DNA of 64,000 bases from Pseudomonadales bacterium (GTDB taxonomy: Bacteria; Pseudomonadota; Gammaproteobacteria; Pseudomonadales; Azotimanducaceae): the NCBI GenBank assembly GCA_019090615.1, contig JAHRVQ010000038.1:1-64000 (forward strand), in the 5' to 3' direction. Positions 36,516-44,960 of this stretch are shown piece after piece; the first letter of the stretch is position 1, and each line of letters begins with the position of its first letter. Both the position numbers and the translations under genes were made by a program. The notes beneath the pieces are model-generated. The model searched no databases and was not told the origin of the DNA. It saw nothing but the letters and a program-made list of their open reading frames with translations.

Positions 36516-36902
36516 ATGAAATATCAGGCGTTAACAAATGACGAGGAAGGTTTGCTACTCCTTAGTATCAGCGGTACAGTGGGCTACGAGCAGCTATTAC
36601 GTTGTTTTAGCGAAGTGGAAGAGCTACTGCGGTATAACTTTCATTTAAGACTAATTATTGATGGTTCTGCTATATCTCATTTTGATATTTCAAATGAGGT
36701 TTGTCAGCAAATGGCCCCGGGGTTGTTTAATTTTGTTAGACGCGCAGCTTTTTTCAGTCCTGTTTCTCTGGTTTTTGGCATGATGAGAGTGATGCATGCC
36801 TGTTCGTTTAACGATAACTTTGGTGTCTTTAGGACCCGGGAACAGGCACAGGCTTTTTTGATCGAAGACAGGGCTTCGCAGAAAATGTTATCTCGTATGT
36901 AG
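36516..36902 (+). CDS. Small STAS/SpoIIAA-like protein
   Basis: A 128-residue cytosolic protein. The N terminus (LLLLSISGTVGYEQLLRCFSEVEELL) and the central LRLIIDGSAISHFDISNE follow the beta-alpha pattern of STAS/SpoIIAA-like folds, and the C-terminal half ends FGVFRTREQAQAFLIED, typical of small STAS/SEC14-like proteins. I assign only the fold class; the function is unknown. GAGAG precedes the ATG. Confidence 0.6.
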   Translation: MKYQALTNDEEGLLLLSISGTVGYEQLLRCFSEVEELLRYNFHLRLIIDGSAISHFDISNEVCQQMAPGLFNFVRRAAFFSPVSLVFGMMRVMHACSFNDNFGVFRTREQAQAFLIEDRASQKMLSRM

Positions 36903-36937
36903 GCTCGCTGCGCGAAGAACCAATTCTTAACATGCAT

Positions 36938-36974
36938 CTTTAAAATCGGCTCTTAAAAAGAACCGATTTTAAAG
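36938..36974. terminator. Bidirectional terminator between STAS-like gene and ppa
   Basis: A perfect 12-bp inverted repeat, CTTTAAAATCGG (36938-36949) and CCGATTTTAAAG (36963-36974), with a 13-nt loop lies between two convergent genes, 36 bp after the STAS-like stop and 10 bp after the ppa stop. The stem itself ends in T/A-rich sequence on both strands, so it can terminate both transcripts. Confidence 0.75.
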
Positions 36975-36983
36975 CCCTTAATT

Positions 36984-37505
36984 TCATACTCTATCAATGG
37001 CCTGTTGAATAAGCTTTCTGGCTTCTGCAGCATCACCCCAACCTTCAATTTTTACCCATTTGTCTGGTTCGAGATCTTTATAATGTTGAAAGAAATGTTC
37101 GATTTGATGCAGCGTGATCTCTGGTAAATCTGTGTGGTTTAGCACGTTCTCATAGCGACGAGTTAATTTATTGGTGGGTACGGCCACAATTTTCTCATCA
37201 CCGCCGGCTTCATCTGACATTTTTAGCACGCCTATTGGACGGCAATTCATTACGGCACCAGGTGTAATAGCGCGGGTGCTAGCAATGATGACGTCTACGG
37301 GGTCGCCGTCATCTGACAGTGTATTAGGCACGAAGCCATAGTTGCCTGGGTATCGCATCGAAGTATATAAATAACGGTCGACGAAAAGTGCGCCAGATGC
37401 CTTGTCCATTTCGTATTTGATGGGTTCGCCGCCAACAGGTACTTCTATGATGACATTGATATCTTCAGGTGCATTGTTGCCGGGTGGAATTGATTCTAAA
37501 CGCAT
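36984..37505 (-). CDS. ppa: Inorganic pyrophosphatase
   Basis: Soluble family I pyrophosphatase, hydrolysing pyrophosphate to two phosphates in the cytosol. About 173 residues, close to E. coli Ppa. Motifs: [36 protein letters not shown], the active-site signature [27 protein letters not shown] and [19 protein letters not shown]. The ATG giving MRLESIPPG is preferred; a TTG four codons earlier is also in frame. Monocistronic, followed by a strong hairpin terminator. Confidence 0.95.
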   Translation of the reverse strand: MRLESIPPGNNAPEDINVIIEVPVGGEPIKYEMDKASGALFVDRYLYTSMRYPGNYGFVPNTLSDDGDPVDVIIASTRAITPGAVMNCRPIGVLKMSDEAGGDEKIVAVPTNKLTRRYENVLNHTDLPEITLHQIEHFFQHYKDLEPDKWVKIEGWGDAAEARKLIQQAIDRV

Positions 37506-37672
37506 TTGAATGGCCAATTTTTGGAGATGAAAAAACGCGCATTATTGTGATTGAAATAGCTTAAAGCAAGTATTATTTGCATTAATGTTGCGTTGCAAAA
37601 GTGCCAGGAAATTGACGCCTGTGAAAATGGGCTGTCATTGTTCAAGACATTGGATGAGGTTTGTGCCTACAG

Positions 37673-37818
37673 ATGCTGGTGGCTGTTTATAAAAGCAGCT
37701 CAGGGCTTTTATAAGAGCGGCTCAGGGCTGTTTATGAGAGCGGCTCAGGGCTTTTATAAAAGCGGCTCAGGGCTGTTTATGAGAGCAGCTCAGGGCTGTT
37801 TATAAACGCAGCTGTGGG
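37673..37818 (+). repeat. Tandem short-repeat array 3 (5 units plus degenerate ends)
   Basis: Units begin C(A/G)GCTCAGGGCT at 37696, 37718, 37741, 37763 and 37786, with a degenerate copy on each side (about 37673 and 37809). The period is 22-23 bp and units end in TTTTATAA or TGTTTATGAGAG, alternating between the two forms. It lies between the leftward spermidine-synthase-like gene and leftward ppa, so transcripts from the former read through it. The 70-codon frame that runs through it is a repeat translation, not a gene. Confidence 0.9.
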
Positions 37819-37819
37819 T

Positions 37820-38572
37820 TCAATAAATTTGGCGGATTGAAAATTTGAGTTTTTTTGCAGCTTTTTTATTAATTGCACTTACTTGTTGCATAAGCATTGA
37901 TCTACCGCCTCTTGCCTGAAGGGGGTTTCTAAACATTACCAGGACGACATTGGCGTAATGAGGCATGGTCAAACCCAAAGCGGAATGGAATTGGCTGTGT
38001 AGTGCCTCTGCAGCTTCGAGGGCGGTTTTTATTGACAGGTGGTTTTGAATAAATATGCCACTTTTATTCAGTCGTTTTTCAATTGTAGATAGCCAGTTAA
38101 TATTGGGCTCAAATGGACGTATTGGATCGCCTACGGCATCGATGAATAGATCGTCAACGATAATGTCGAAATTTCTGCGAAATTTACACAGCCAGGTGTT
38201 TGCATCGGCCTGGACCAGGTTGATATTGTCTGCGACCAGGCCGAAATATTTTTTAGCGACGTAGAGGTGCACCGGGTCGATTTCAATGCCAGTGATTGTC
38301 CTGGGGTTTAATAAACGATTCATTTGATGTATTGCGGAGCCTCCGCCTACCCCAAGCATGAGAATGGCCGGTTTTTGATCTGCTGCGAGGTTTTGTGGTT
38401 GCATAAGCGGCGCTATAGCGAGTAGGTCCCAAACGCCGCCGGTAAAAAGGTGTCGCGGGCTATGTTGCGTATGGAAGGTGCCATTGGTATATAGCCGTAG
38501 TGAAGAACCAGCCGAACGTATTTCGTACCGAGTATTATTTTGCGAATTATAATATGTCCAGACAACTGCCAA
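37820..38572 (-). CDS. Spermidine-synthase-like methyltransferase-fold protein
   Basis: A 250-residue protein with the SpeE-like Rossmann core: ILMLGVGGGSAIHQMNRLL, GIEIDPVHLYVAKKYFG, LVQADANTWL and DIIVDDLFID. It lacks the usual full N-terminal beta domain and may be a SpeE-like protein of other function rather than a true spermidine synthase. Its TTG start lies 2 bp after the stop of the PNPOx-like gene, which implies coupled translation. Repeat array 3 begins right after its stop. Confidence 0.75.
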   Translation of the reverse strand: MAVVWTYYNSQNNTRYEIRSAGSSLRLYTNGTFHTQHSPRHLFTGGVWDLLAIAPLMQPQNLAADQKPAILMLGVGGGSAIHQMNRLLNPRTITGIEIDPVHLYVAKKYFGLVADNINLVQADANTWLCKFRRNFDIIVDDLFIDAVGDPIRPFEPNINWLSTIEKRLNKSGIFIQNHLSIKTALEAAEALHSQFHSALGLTMPHYANVVLVMFRNPLQARGGRSMLMQQVSAINKKAAKKLKFSIRQIY

Positions 38573-38574
38573 GG

Positions 38575-39114
38575 TTATAAAATACCGCTGTCAAAACCAT
38601 CAATACTCTGTTGGTTATTTTCTTGCCAATAGGATTTCACACCTTCAGGCCCTTTTTTGTCAGCCCAATTTGTTAATGTCTCACGTTCACCCACGAAATC
38701 ATAATATGGGACTGCATAGCCGCAGGAAGTTTGTACGCTGTCTATTTGAAATTCAAAAAATTGTCTCGCACCCGAGTGGCCGGGAATTAGTCTGGAATAG
38801 GACTGCCATTGAGGATCGCGCGGATGTACTGCTTGTGCACTGCCATAAATGCGCAGAATAAGTGGCTGTTTTGCGTAAGAGCAGAACATTATCGTCATAC
38901 GGTTTTTTTGTCGTAGGTGAGCTGCTGTCTCATTGCCACTGCCGGTTAAATTGAGCCAGACTATATTGTTAGCATCGACAACTTTAAGACTCTGCATACC
39001 TTTTGGAGACAGATTCACCTGTCCATCTGCTGCTGCTGTGGCAACAAAAAAAAGTTGTTGCTGGTCGATAAACTGGATATGTTTTTCGGTTAAGCTACTA
39101 AAAAACTCAGCCAT
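38575..39114 (-). CDS. Pyridoxamine-5'-phosphate-oxidase-like FMN-binding protein
   Basis: A split-barrel flavin-binding family protein of about 179 residues. QLFFVATAAADGQVNLSPKGMQSLKVVD and VWLNLTGSGNETAAHLRQKNRMTIMFCS are the typical pattern. FMN-dependent reductase or oxidase activity is inferred. The start is placed at MAEFFSSL because GGAGGG lies just upstream; an ATG seven codons earlier would include that ribosome site inside the gene. It forms a two-gene operon with the spermidine-synthase-like protein. Confidence 0.85.
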   Translation of the reverse strand: MAEFFSSLTEKHIQFIDQQQLFFVATAAADGQVNLSPKGMQSLKVVDANNIVWLNLTGSGNETAAHLRQKNRMTIMFCSYAKQPLILRIYGSAQAVHPRDPQWQSYSRLIPGHSGARQFFEFQIDSVQTSCGYAVPYYDFVGERETLTNWADKKGPEGVKSYWQENNQQSIDGFDSGIL

Positions 39115-39117
39115 GTT

Positions 39118-39123
39118 CCCTCC
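39118..39123 (-). promoter_or_regulatory. Shine-Dalgarno fixing the PNPOx-like start
   Basis: GGAGGG on the minus strand lies 3 nt before the ATG of MAEFFSSL. It supports this start over the in-frame ATG at 39135. Confidence 0.7.
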
Positions 39124-39497
39124 AAAATTATGCACTATACACAGCGGATCGTTTTATTCAAAATCGTTCTATTTGTCTAGCAAGACAAGCTCCTTATATT
39201 GATCGGCAGCGATAAACGGCACCGTGGTTAAAGGGATCAGGTTGACACACAGGGCAAACTATATTCTGCGAGCTGAGTATTCACCTATAATAAATTTGCC
39301 TTGTACTGGTTTGCAGGATATAGAGTCAGCATTCGATAATAAGGGTTGTGACTAAAAAATTTGCTTTATTGGAATTAAGGTTCTTGAATCAAAAGGTTTT
39401 TGAATCAAATATTTTCGAATCCAGGAAGTTTTGATTGAAGTGATAAATTGCGTAGCAGCGTTAAGCCTGGACGATAAACATAGATGGAAAAGAAATA
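39124..39497. other. Divergent intergenic region upstream of first binding protein
   Basis: About 375 bp with no open frame I would trust. It must contain promoters for both flanking units, but none is clear. A short duplication-rich AT stretch (GAATC/TTTT repeats, about 39380-39425) precedes the binding-protein gene. Confidence 0.35.
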
Positions 39498-40250
39498 ATG
39501 AGCCGCGGTAACGGACGTATAAATGATGTCCTGGCTTTTGTGCTGGGCATGTTTTTTGTATCGGTGAACGTGAACGTGAATGCGCAACCATTACAGCCAT
39601 TGGCGCCACCATTATCACAACCATTAAAGGTGGGTATTGTTCATTCGCCGCCGTTATATGTTTATGAGCCGGGTAAAATTGCCAAGGGGTCCATTACTGA
39701 GATAATGGTCAGGGCCCTTGAGCGAGCTGGTATCGAATACGAATTTGCGGCCTATCCTTTGGCTCGCCTGTATCGGGCAATCAGAAGCGCTGAGGTGGAT
39801 ATGATGGCAGGCATCAAGGGGCCAACGTTATATCATGATCAGGTCATTTATAGCATTCAACCCTTTGCGGAAATTGAATTATGTGTTTATGCCATGCCAA
39901 ATCGCGTATTGCCTGAAACCTTTGCTGAACTGCAGGCCAAACACCTGGGATTATTGCAGGGTGCTACCTACGCTGGCCGGAGGGCTGCGCTGACACAGGA
40001 ATCGAACCGGGCCCATATCACAAATATTAGCTCCCGAAAGATAGCTCTGCGCATGCTTACTAATGGCCATATCGATTATTGGTTAGATTTTAAGCGCTCA
40101 ATGGAGCATGAACTCGGTTTAAGGCCCGTAGTGAATTTACGCCGTAATATCCTTGATAAATATCCAGTGCATTTTATATTGAATAAGGATACCAAAAATT
40201 CTGCGGAACTTATGCAGCTGCTTGAGCATAGTTTGAAAGCATTGGAATGA
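39498..40250 (+). CDS. Periplasmic solute-binding protein, paralog 1 of 3
   Basis: A 250-residue SBP_bac_3-like protein. A signal peptide (about residues 1-30) precedes KVGIVHSPPLYVYEPG, then YEFAAYPLARLYRAI, VDMMAGIKGPTLYHDQVIYS, LGLLQGATYAGRRAAL and HIDYWLDFK. This is the type-II binding-protein architecture for amino acids or similar small molecules. The three genes in this cluster share these motifs in order, so they are tandem paralogs. No ABC permease or ATPase is adjacent, so it may be an orphan receptor rather than a transporter component. GGAAAAG precedes the ATG. Confidence 0.82.
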   Translation: MSRGNGRINDVLAFVLGMFFVSVNVNVNAQPLQPLAPPLSQPLKVGIVHSPPLYVYEPGKIAKGSITEIMVRALERAGIEYEFAAYPLARLYRAIRSAEVDMMAGIKGPTLYHDQVIYSIQPFAEIELCVYAMPNRVLPETFAELQAKHLGLLQGATYAGRRAALTQESNRAHITNISSRKIALRMLTNGHIDYWLDFKRSMEHELGLRPVVNLRRNILDKYPVHFILNKDTKNSAELMQLLEHSLKALE

Positions 40251-40429
40251 ACGTACTGAATGTTATTGTCTGGCTTCATTAGCACAATTTCACTAACATT
40301 GTATAAGTATTAGGGGTATATGCTGGTAGGCGAATAAACTGGTCTAATTATCCATGCTCAGTAGAGCGACTATTTGCCGCCCTGAGTTAGTAAAAGCATC
40401 TATAATAAAAATAATAATTTGAGAGAAAG

Positions 40430-41164
40430 ATGACGCTGAGATTAATTGTAGGTTCGATTAGGGTGTTTTTTGTAGGTCTGAGTTTAATAGTTAACAGTCC
40501 TACTGGCGCTGCTGAACCTCTGCGCGTGGGGATTCTTCATTTTCCACCCTTGTATATTATTCAAAACGATCGACCTCCAACAGGTTTGATGATTGATATC
40601 ATAGAGGAAAAACTCAGGCCGTCAGGTATTGAATTTGAATTTATTCCATTTCCTATCGGGCGTTTGTATTTCCAGTTAGATACTGGCGATATTAATTTGT
40701 TCGCCGGTATTAAGGGGTACGTTAAATACGAAAAAAATGTGCTTTATAGTAAGCAACCTGTGACCACGATCGAACTGCGCGTGTATGGAATGAACGATAA
40801 AACCATTCCTACCAACATGCAAGAACTGTTGGGGAAGTCTCTCGGTCTGCTGCTAGGTGCGGGTTATGGTACACGTAGGCAGGAGTTAACGACGGCAGAA
40901 AATAAAAAGTATATCACTGTTATTAGAGGCCATAAAAGTGGTCTGCAAATGCTAGAAAGTGGCCATGTTGACTTTTTACTTGATTATAAAGCGTCGCTGG
41001 AGGAAGAATTGATTAAATATCCTGTTAATAATCTGGCTTACGAGACGCTTGATAAAATTGACGTGTATTTTATTTTGAATAAAAACACCCCAGATGCAAG
41101 GGCTATAATGGCTGTGCTAGAAGGTTCGCCGCGCGCACCGCAAGCGCCAATTCTTAGCCCCTAA
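40430..41164 (+). CDS. Periplasmic solute-binding protein, paralog 2 of 3
   Basis: A 244-residue SBP_bac_3-like paralog of its neighbours. A hydrophobic signal segment (LIVGSIRVFFVGLSLIVN) is followed by RVGILHFPPLYII, IEFEFIPFPIGRLYFQL, INLFAGIKGYVKYEKNVLYS, LGLLLGAGYGTRRQEL and HVDFLLDYK. GAGAG lies just before the ATG. It is separated from paralog 1 by about 180 bp and from paralog 3 by about 220 bp, gaps long enough for separate promoters. Confidence 0.82.
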   Translation: MTLRLIVGSIRVFFVGLSLIVNSPTGAAEPLRVGILHFPPLYIIQNDRPPTGLMIDIIEEKLRPSGIEFEFIPFPIGRLYFQLDTGDINLFAGIKGYVKYEKNVLYSKQPVTTIELRVYGMNDKTIPTNMQELLGKSLGLLLGAGYGTRRQELTTAENKKYITVIRGHKSGLQMLESGHVDFLLDYKASLEEELIKYPVNNLAYETLDKIDVYFILNKNTPDARAIMAVLEGSPRAPQAPILSP

Positions 41165-41383
41165 ACTTATCTGCTCAAACACCACAGTTTTCTGATCGAC
41201 AGCTATATACAATACAGGAAATCGCGGGTTAGTATATTTGGGCTAATTTCGCTTTGACAAAATTACATACAGGTCTTTGGTTGAATTAATCAGTAGCTAG
41301 TTATGTTTCTCTAATTAAGTTAACTGTTCAACTGCTTAAGTGGTCCTATAATGAAATGACAATAGCGGATTGAAATTATTGCT

Positions 41384-42103
41384 GTGAAGTGTTCTTTAGT
41401 ACTCGGACTATTTTTCTTAGGGATTTCTTTTGTATGTTCAGGTGAGCGTCTACGTATAGGCATGTTCCATTTTCCGCCGTATTATATTCTTGAGAAGGGT
41501 GCGCCGCCTGGTGGAATATTGACTGAAATAGTCGAAAAAACCATGCTAAATGCAGGTGTCGAGTATGAGTTATTTGCCTTTCCACCCAAACGGCTTTATA
41601 TGCACCTTACATCAGGTGAAATAGATATGTTTACCGGCATAAAGGGCGGTAAAGAATACCACGATGCAGTTGTCTATAGTAAAAAGCCCATCACTTCTTC
41701 ACAGGTTCGTATTTATGCTAAGTCTGGGCAGTCAATTCCACAAAACCTGGTCGGGCTTCATGGTAAAAATTTGGGGTTAATACGTGGATTTGGTTACGGC
41801 GGTAGGAGAAAGGCACTATCTACGGCAGATAATCTTAAATTTATTAGTAATATCACTTCGCACCGTTCAGCCCTGAAGATGCTTGAAAGAGGGCATATCG
41901 ATTATCTGCTTCAATATAGTAATGCGATGGATGCGGTTCTTGAACGAGAGGGTCCAGTCAGTTTAGCCTTTGTGACATTGGAAACCGTGCAGGTTTATTT
42001 TATGCTCAATAAAAATATGCTAGAGGTGGATGAGTTGATGGAAATACTGGAAAAAAGCGTGGCCAGTCTAAAAAATACGGATTTAACGATTACTACAAAA
42101 TAG
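41384..42103 (+). CDS. Periplasmic solute-binding protein, paralog 3 of 3
   Basis: A 239-residue SBP_bac_3-like paralog, starting with GTG. Signal segment LVLGLFFLGISFVCSG, then RIGMFHFPPYYIL, YELFAFPPKRLYMHL, IDMFTGIKGGKEYHDAVVYS, LGLIRGFGYGGRRKAL and HIDYLLQYS. It ends the triplet. The three copies keep a GIKG motif and RR pair, possibly ligand contacts. No strong ribosome site precedes the GTG. Confidence 0.8.
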   Translation: MKCSLVLGLFFLGISFVCSGERLRIGMFHFPPYYILEKGAPPGGILTEIVEKTMLNAGVEYELFAFPPKRLYMHLTSGEIDMFTGIKGGKEYHDAVVYSKKPITSSQVRIYAKSGQSIPQNLVGLHGKNLGLIRGFGYGGRRKALSTADNLKFISNITSHRSALKMLERGHIDYLLQYSNAMDAVLEREGPVSLAFVTLETVQVYFMLNKNMLEVDELMEILEKSVASLKNTDLTITTK

Positions 42104-42430
42104 AGATTATTTTTTAAACGCGTTTTTAAAGCATTTTGATGTTTCTGACACGATGCTGATTGAGTTTGTAATTCTTTGCCCTGCCCGTTGAGCTAATTAC
42201 TGTTAGTTTTGTCCGTTGAACTTGAGGTTCCTTTTATCTAAGGAACTAAACGGTATCAAATTGATTTTTCATGGTTTATAAGGGAATCAGAAATCGGAAC
42301 CTTAAGGCCCTGTACCGAGTTTTCTGCCTGTATTTGCAATGCCTACGCTGACTGACAAATATTAATTATAACCCAATGGCTACTTGCGCATTACTGAGTC
42401 AAGATAGGGATTTTCAGTATAAGGATTATA
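42104..42430. other. Intergenic region with short hairpin
   Basis: About 330 bp between the binding-protein triplet and the TVP38 fusion gene. It holds a 7-bp dyad GTTCCTT (42227-42233) / AAGGAAC (42240-42246), a possible operator or terminator. A CCGTTGA(G/A)CT motif is repeated (about 42185 and 42213). No open frame. Confidence 0.4.
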
Positions 42431-44563
42431 ATGAAAGTAAAAATTGCCCTGATAGCAGCAATTTTGGCGTTAGCTGTTGGTTTTGTTTATTTCGATGTTG
42501 GTCACTATTTAACCCTTGAATATATTAAGTCACAACAGGTCCAGTTGGCGCAACTTGTAGCAGAATCGCCCGTTAGAGCGGGTCTGTTCTATTTTTTAAT
42601 TTATGTTTCGATTGCAGCATTGTCATTGCCTGGAGCGGCTATTTTGACGCTACTGGGGGGCGCGATATTCGGTTTATGGCAAGGGGTGGTGATTGTCTCT
42701 TTTGCTTCTACTCTGGGTGCAACTCTGGCCATGTTGGCATCTCGTTTTATCTTGCGTCAGCAGGTGGTAAAGCGATTTGGCAGCCAGTTGAAAAAAATTG
42801 ACACAGGTATTGAGAAAGAAGGGGCGTTTTATTTATTTAGCCTGCGGCTAGTGCCTGCATTTCCATTTTTTGCCATTAACCTGCTGATGGGACTGACGAA
42901 AATATCTGTGCCAAAGTTTTTTATTGTCAGCCAGGTCGGCATGCTTGCGGGCACGGTAGTTTTTGTCAATGCGGGTACTCAATTGGCTCAAATTGAGACT
43001 ATATCGGATATCCTGTCGCCTACTTTGATTGCGTCATTTATGCTGTTGGGAATCTTCCCACTGGTGGCGAAGCGAATGATTGACTTTATAGCGGCAACAA
43101 AAATGTTACGTAATTATTCGAAACCAAAATCCTTTGACAGGGACGTGATTGTTATCGGTGCTGGGTCTGGGGGTCTGGTGGCAGCACTTATAGCGGCCAC
43201 TGTAAAAGCTAAGGTTACTCTGGTGGAAAAGCATAAAATGGGTGGTGATTGTTTAAATACTGGTTGCGTGCCCAGTAAATCGCTATTGCGGTCAGCAAAG
43301 TTTGCTTTTGACCTCCGGCGAGGGGACCAGCTGGGGTTTGCTGCGACCGAGCCAGATTTTGATTTTAAGGATGTTATGGCGCGGGTACAGAGGATTATAA
43401 GTAGTATCGAACCTCATGATTCAGTTGAACGGTTTGAAAGCCTTGGGGTTGATTGTGCAATGGCAGAAGCGCGTATTCTATCTCCCTACCTGGTTGAAGT
43501 AGGTGGCAAGGTGCTTTCTACGCGAAATATTATCGTTGCAACGGGCGCGGCACCCTTCGTTCCTGATATTGCTGGTATCGAAAAAGTTAAGGTATTAACT
43601 TCAGATAATTTATGGGCACTACAGAACTTGCCTCGGCGACTCATTGTTCTGGGGGGTGGACCTATTGGCACTGAACTTACCCAGGCTTTTAGTCGGCTGG
43701 GAAGTCACGTTACACAGGTTGAAGCGCTGCCGAATATTCTCAATCGCGAAGATCCAGAGATTTCTGCAATGATGGCAGAACAATTGCGTTCTGAAGGCGT
43801 GGCTGTTTTAGTTAATAGCACCGCTATTGCGATAGAACTGGAACAGCAAGATAAATACCTGGTGGTCGATTCTGACGGCTCGCAGCAACGGATAGAGTTT
43901 GATGAAATATTGGTTGCGGTGGGGCGTAAGGCAAACGTTAAAGGATTTGGACTGGAAGAGCTTGGCGTCGAAATCGCGCCGCAGGGTACTATTGTGGTTG
44001 ATGAATACTTGCGCACTAATTATCCCAATATTTATGCGATAGGTGATGTAGCTGGGCCTTACCAGTTTACCCATACAGCATCGCATATGTCCTGGTATGC
44101 CACAGTGAATGCCCTCTTTGGTTCTTTTAAGAAGTTTAAAGTGGATTATTCGGTGGTGCCCTGGGCCACATTCTGTTCTCCAGAAGTGGCGCGAGTTGGC
44201 CTGAATGAAACCGAAGCAACCCAGCAGGGCCTAGATTTTGAAGTGACAAAGTTTGATGTGGCAGAGCTGGATCGCGCTTTGGCGGATGAAGAAGCTATGG
44301 GTGTGGTGAAGGTTATCACTCAATCTGGGAGCGACAAAATCCTTGGGGTTACTATTGTAGCCGATCATGCGGGTGATTTGATCAGTGAATATGTTCTGGC
44401 TATGAAGCACGGCTTAGGGTTGGGAAAAATTATGGCGACTATTCACATTTATCCTACAATGGCTGAAATGAATAAATTTGCTGCCGGTGAATGGCGTAAG
44501 GCACATAAACCTGATTGGGCATTGGGCCTGGCTGGGAAATATCATGCCTGGCGGCGTAATTAG
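42431..44563 (+). CDS. TVP38/TMEM64 membrane domain fused to mercuric-reductase-like FAD disulfide reductase
   Basis: A 710-residue fusion. Residues 1-215 form a TVP38/TMEM64 (DedA-superfamily-like) membrane domain (LSLPGAAILTLLGGAIFG, RLVPAFPFFAINLLMGLT). From about 235 there is a class I pyridine nucleotide-disulfide oxidoreductase: FAD motif VIVIGAGSGGLVAALIA, redox-active pair GGDCLNTGCVPSK near 272, NAD(P) motif VLGGGPIGTELTQAF, YAIGDVAG and the C-terminal dimerisation region with HIYPTMAEM (His of the acid/base pair). No MerA metal-binding N-terminal domain. Such fusions occur in other bacteria; the substrate is unknown. AAGGA precedes the ATG. The last 4 bp overlap the opposite-strand anti-sigma-like gene. 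Confidence 0.9.
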   Translation: MKVKIALIAAILALAVGFVYFDVGHYLTLEYIKSQQVQLAQLVAESPVRAGLFYFLIYVSIAALSLPGAAILTLLGGAIFGLWQGVVIVSFASTLGATLAMLASRFILRQQVVKRFGSQLKKIDTGIEKEGAFYLFSLRLVPAFPFFAINLLMGLTKISVPKFFIVSQVGMLAGTVVFVNAGTQLAQIETISDILSPTLIASFMLLGIFPLVAKRMIDFIAATKMLRNYSKPKSFDRDVIVIGAGSGGLVAALIAATVKAKVTLVEKHKMGGDCLNTGCVPSKSLLRSAKFAFDLRRGDQLGFAATEPDFDFKDVMARVQRIISSIEPHDSVERFESLGVDCAMAEARILSPYLVEVGGKVLSTRNIIVATGAAPFVPDIAGIEKVKVLTSDNLWALQNLPRRLIVLGGGPIGTELTQAFSRLGSHVTQVEALPNILNREDPEISAMMAEQLRSEGVAVLVNSTAIAIELEQQDKYLVVDSDGSQQRIEFDEILVAVGRKANVKGFGLEELGVEIAPQGTIVVDEYLRTNYPNIYAIGDVAGPYQFTHTASHMSWYATVNALFGSFKKFKVDYSVVPWATFCSPEVARVGLNETEATQQGLDFEVTKFDVAELDRALADEEAMGVVKVITQSGSDKILGVTIVADHAGDLISEYVLAMKHGLGLGKIMATIHIYPTMAEMNKFAAGEWRKAHKPDWALGLAGKYHAWRRN

Positions 44564-44853
44564 AGGTCCCTGGTAATAAGCTTTTTGACCAGAGCGTCTA
44601 TTTTTCGGTCCTCATCTGGCGTTGCAGGCTGGATTATTTCAAAGGTTTGAATCTGGATTGCCGCAATAGTTAATTTCAGCTGCTTGATGTAACGGCGACA
44701 GTTGATGCACATAAATAGATGGCACCGAAATACAAGTTTGCGGTAGAGGGCTGAAGCGGAAAAACTACCCAGATGCTTGATATTTGGCTGCTCGATATAA
44801 TCGGAAGCAGATTCAGATACCTGCTTGCATGTCAGAGTAAATAGGTTACGCAT
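44560..44853 (-). CDS. Zinc-finger anti-sigma-factor-like protein
   Basis: A 97-residue protein with the compact zf-HC2 pattern: LTCKQVSESASDYIE at the N terminus and CHLFMCINCRRYIKQLKL, a CHxxxCxxC-like cluster that binds zinc in anti-sigma factors. There is no transmembrane helix, so it would be a soluble, redox- or metal-sensitive anti-sigma. It follows the ECF sigma gene on the same strand by about 107 bp, which supports the pairing. Its stop overlaps the TVP38 fusion gene tail-to-tail. Confidence 0.75.
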   Translation of the reverse strand: MRNLFTLTCKQVSESASDYIEQPNIKHLGSFSASALYRKLVFRCHLFMCINCRRYIKQLKLTIAAIQIQTFEIIQPATPDEDRKIDALVKKLITRDL

Positions 44854-44960
44854 CTATGGGGCCTTTGCGCGGGTTAAACATAAATTCAATTTTTGCCATT
44901 AATAATCGTTTGGTAAACCATCATTTACTAAAAATCGTTTTTTCTGCGGTTATTTGACTG

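Noticed and set aside
37593-37805. 70-codon frame through array 3
   Set aside because: It is made of translated repeat units (Ala-Gln-Gly-Phe-Tyr-Lys-Ser-Gly repeated), has no ribosome site and no family; it is a by-product of the repeat array.
37820-38572. Bona fide spermidine synthase (speE)
   Set aside because: The N-terminal domain is shortened and no speD or polyamine gene is near; a SpeE-like fold is as far as the evidence goes.
42431-44563. Mercury resistance locus
   Set aside because: The flavoprotein lacks the MerA metal-binding domain and vicinal C-terminal Cys pair, and no merT, merP or merR of mercury type is adjacent.
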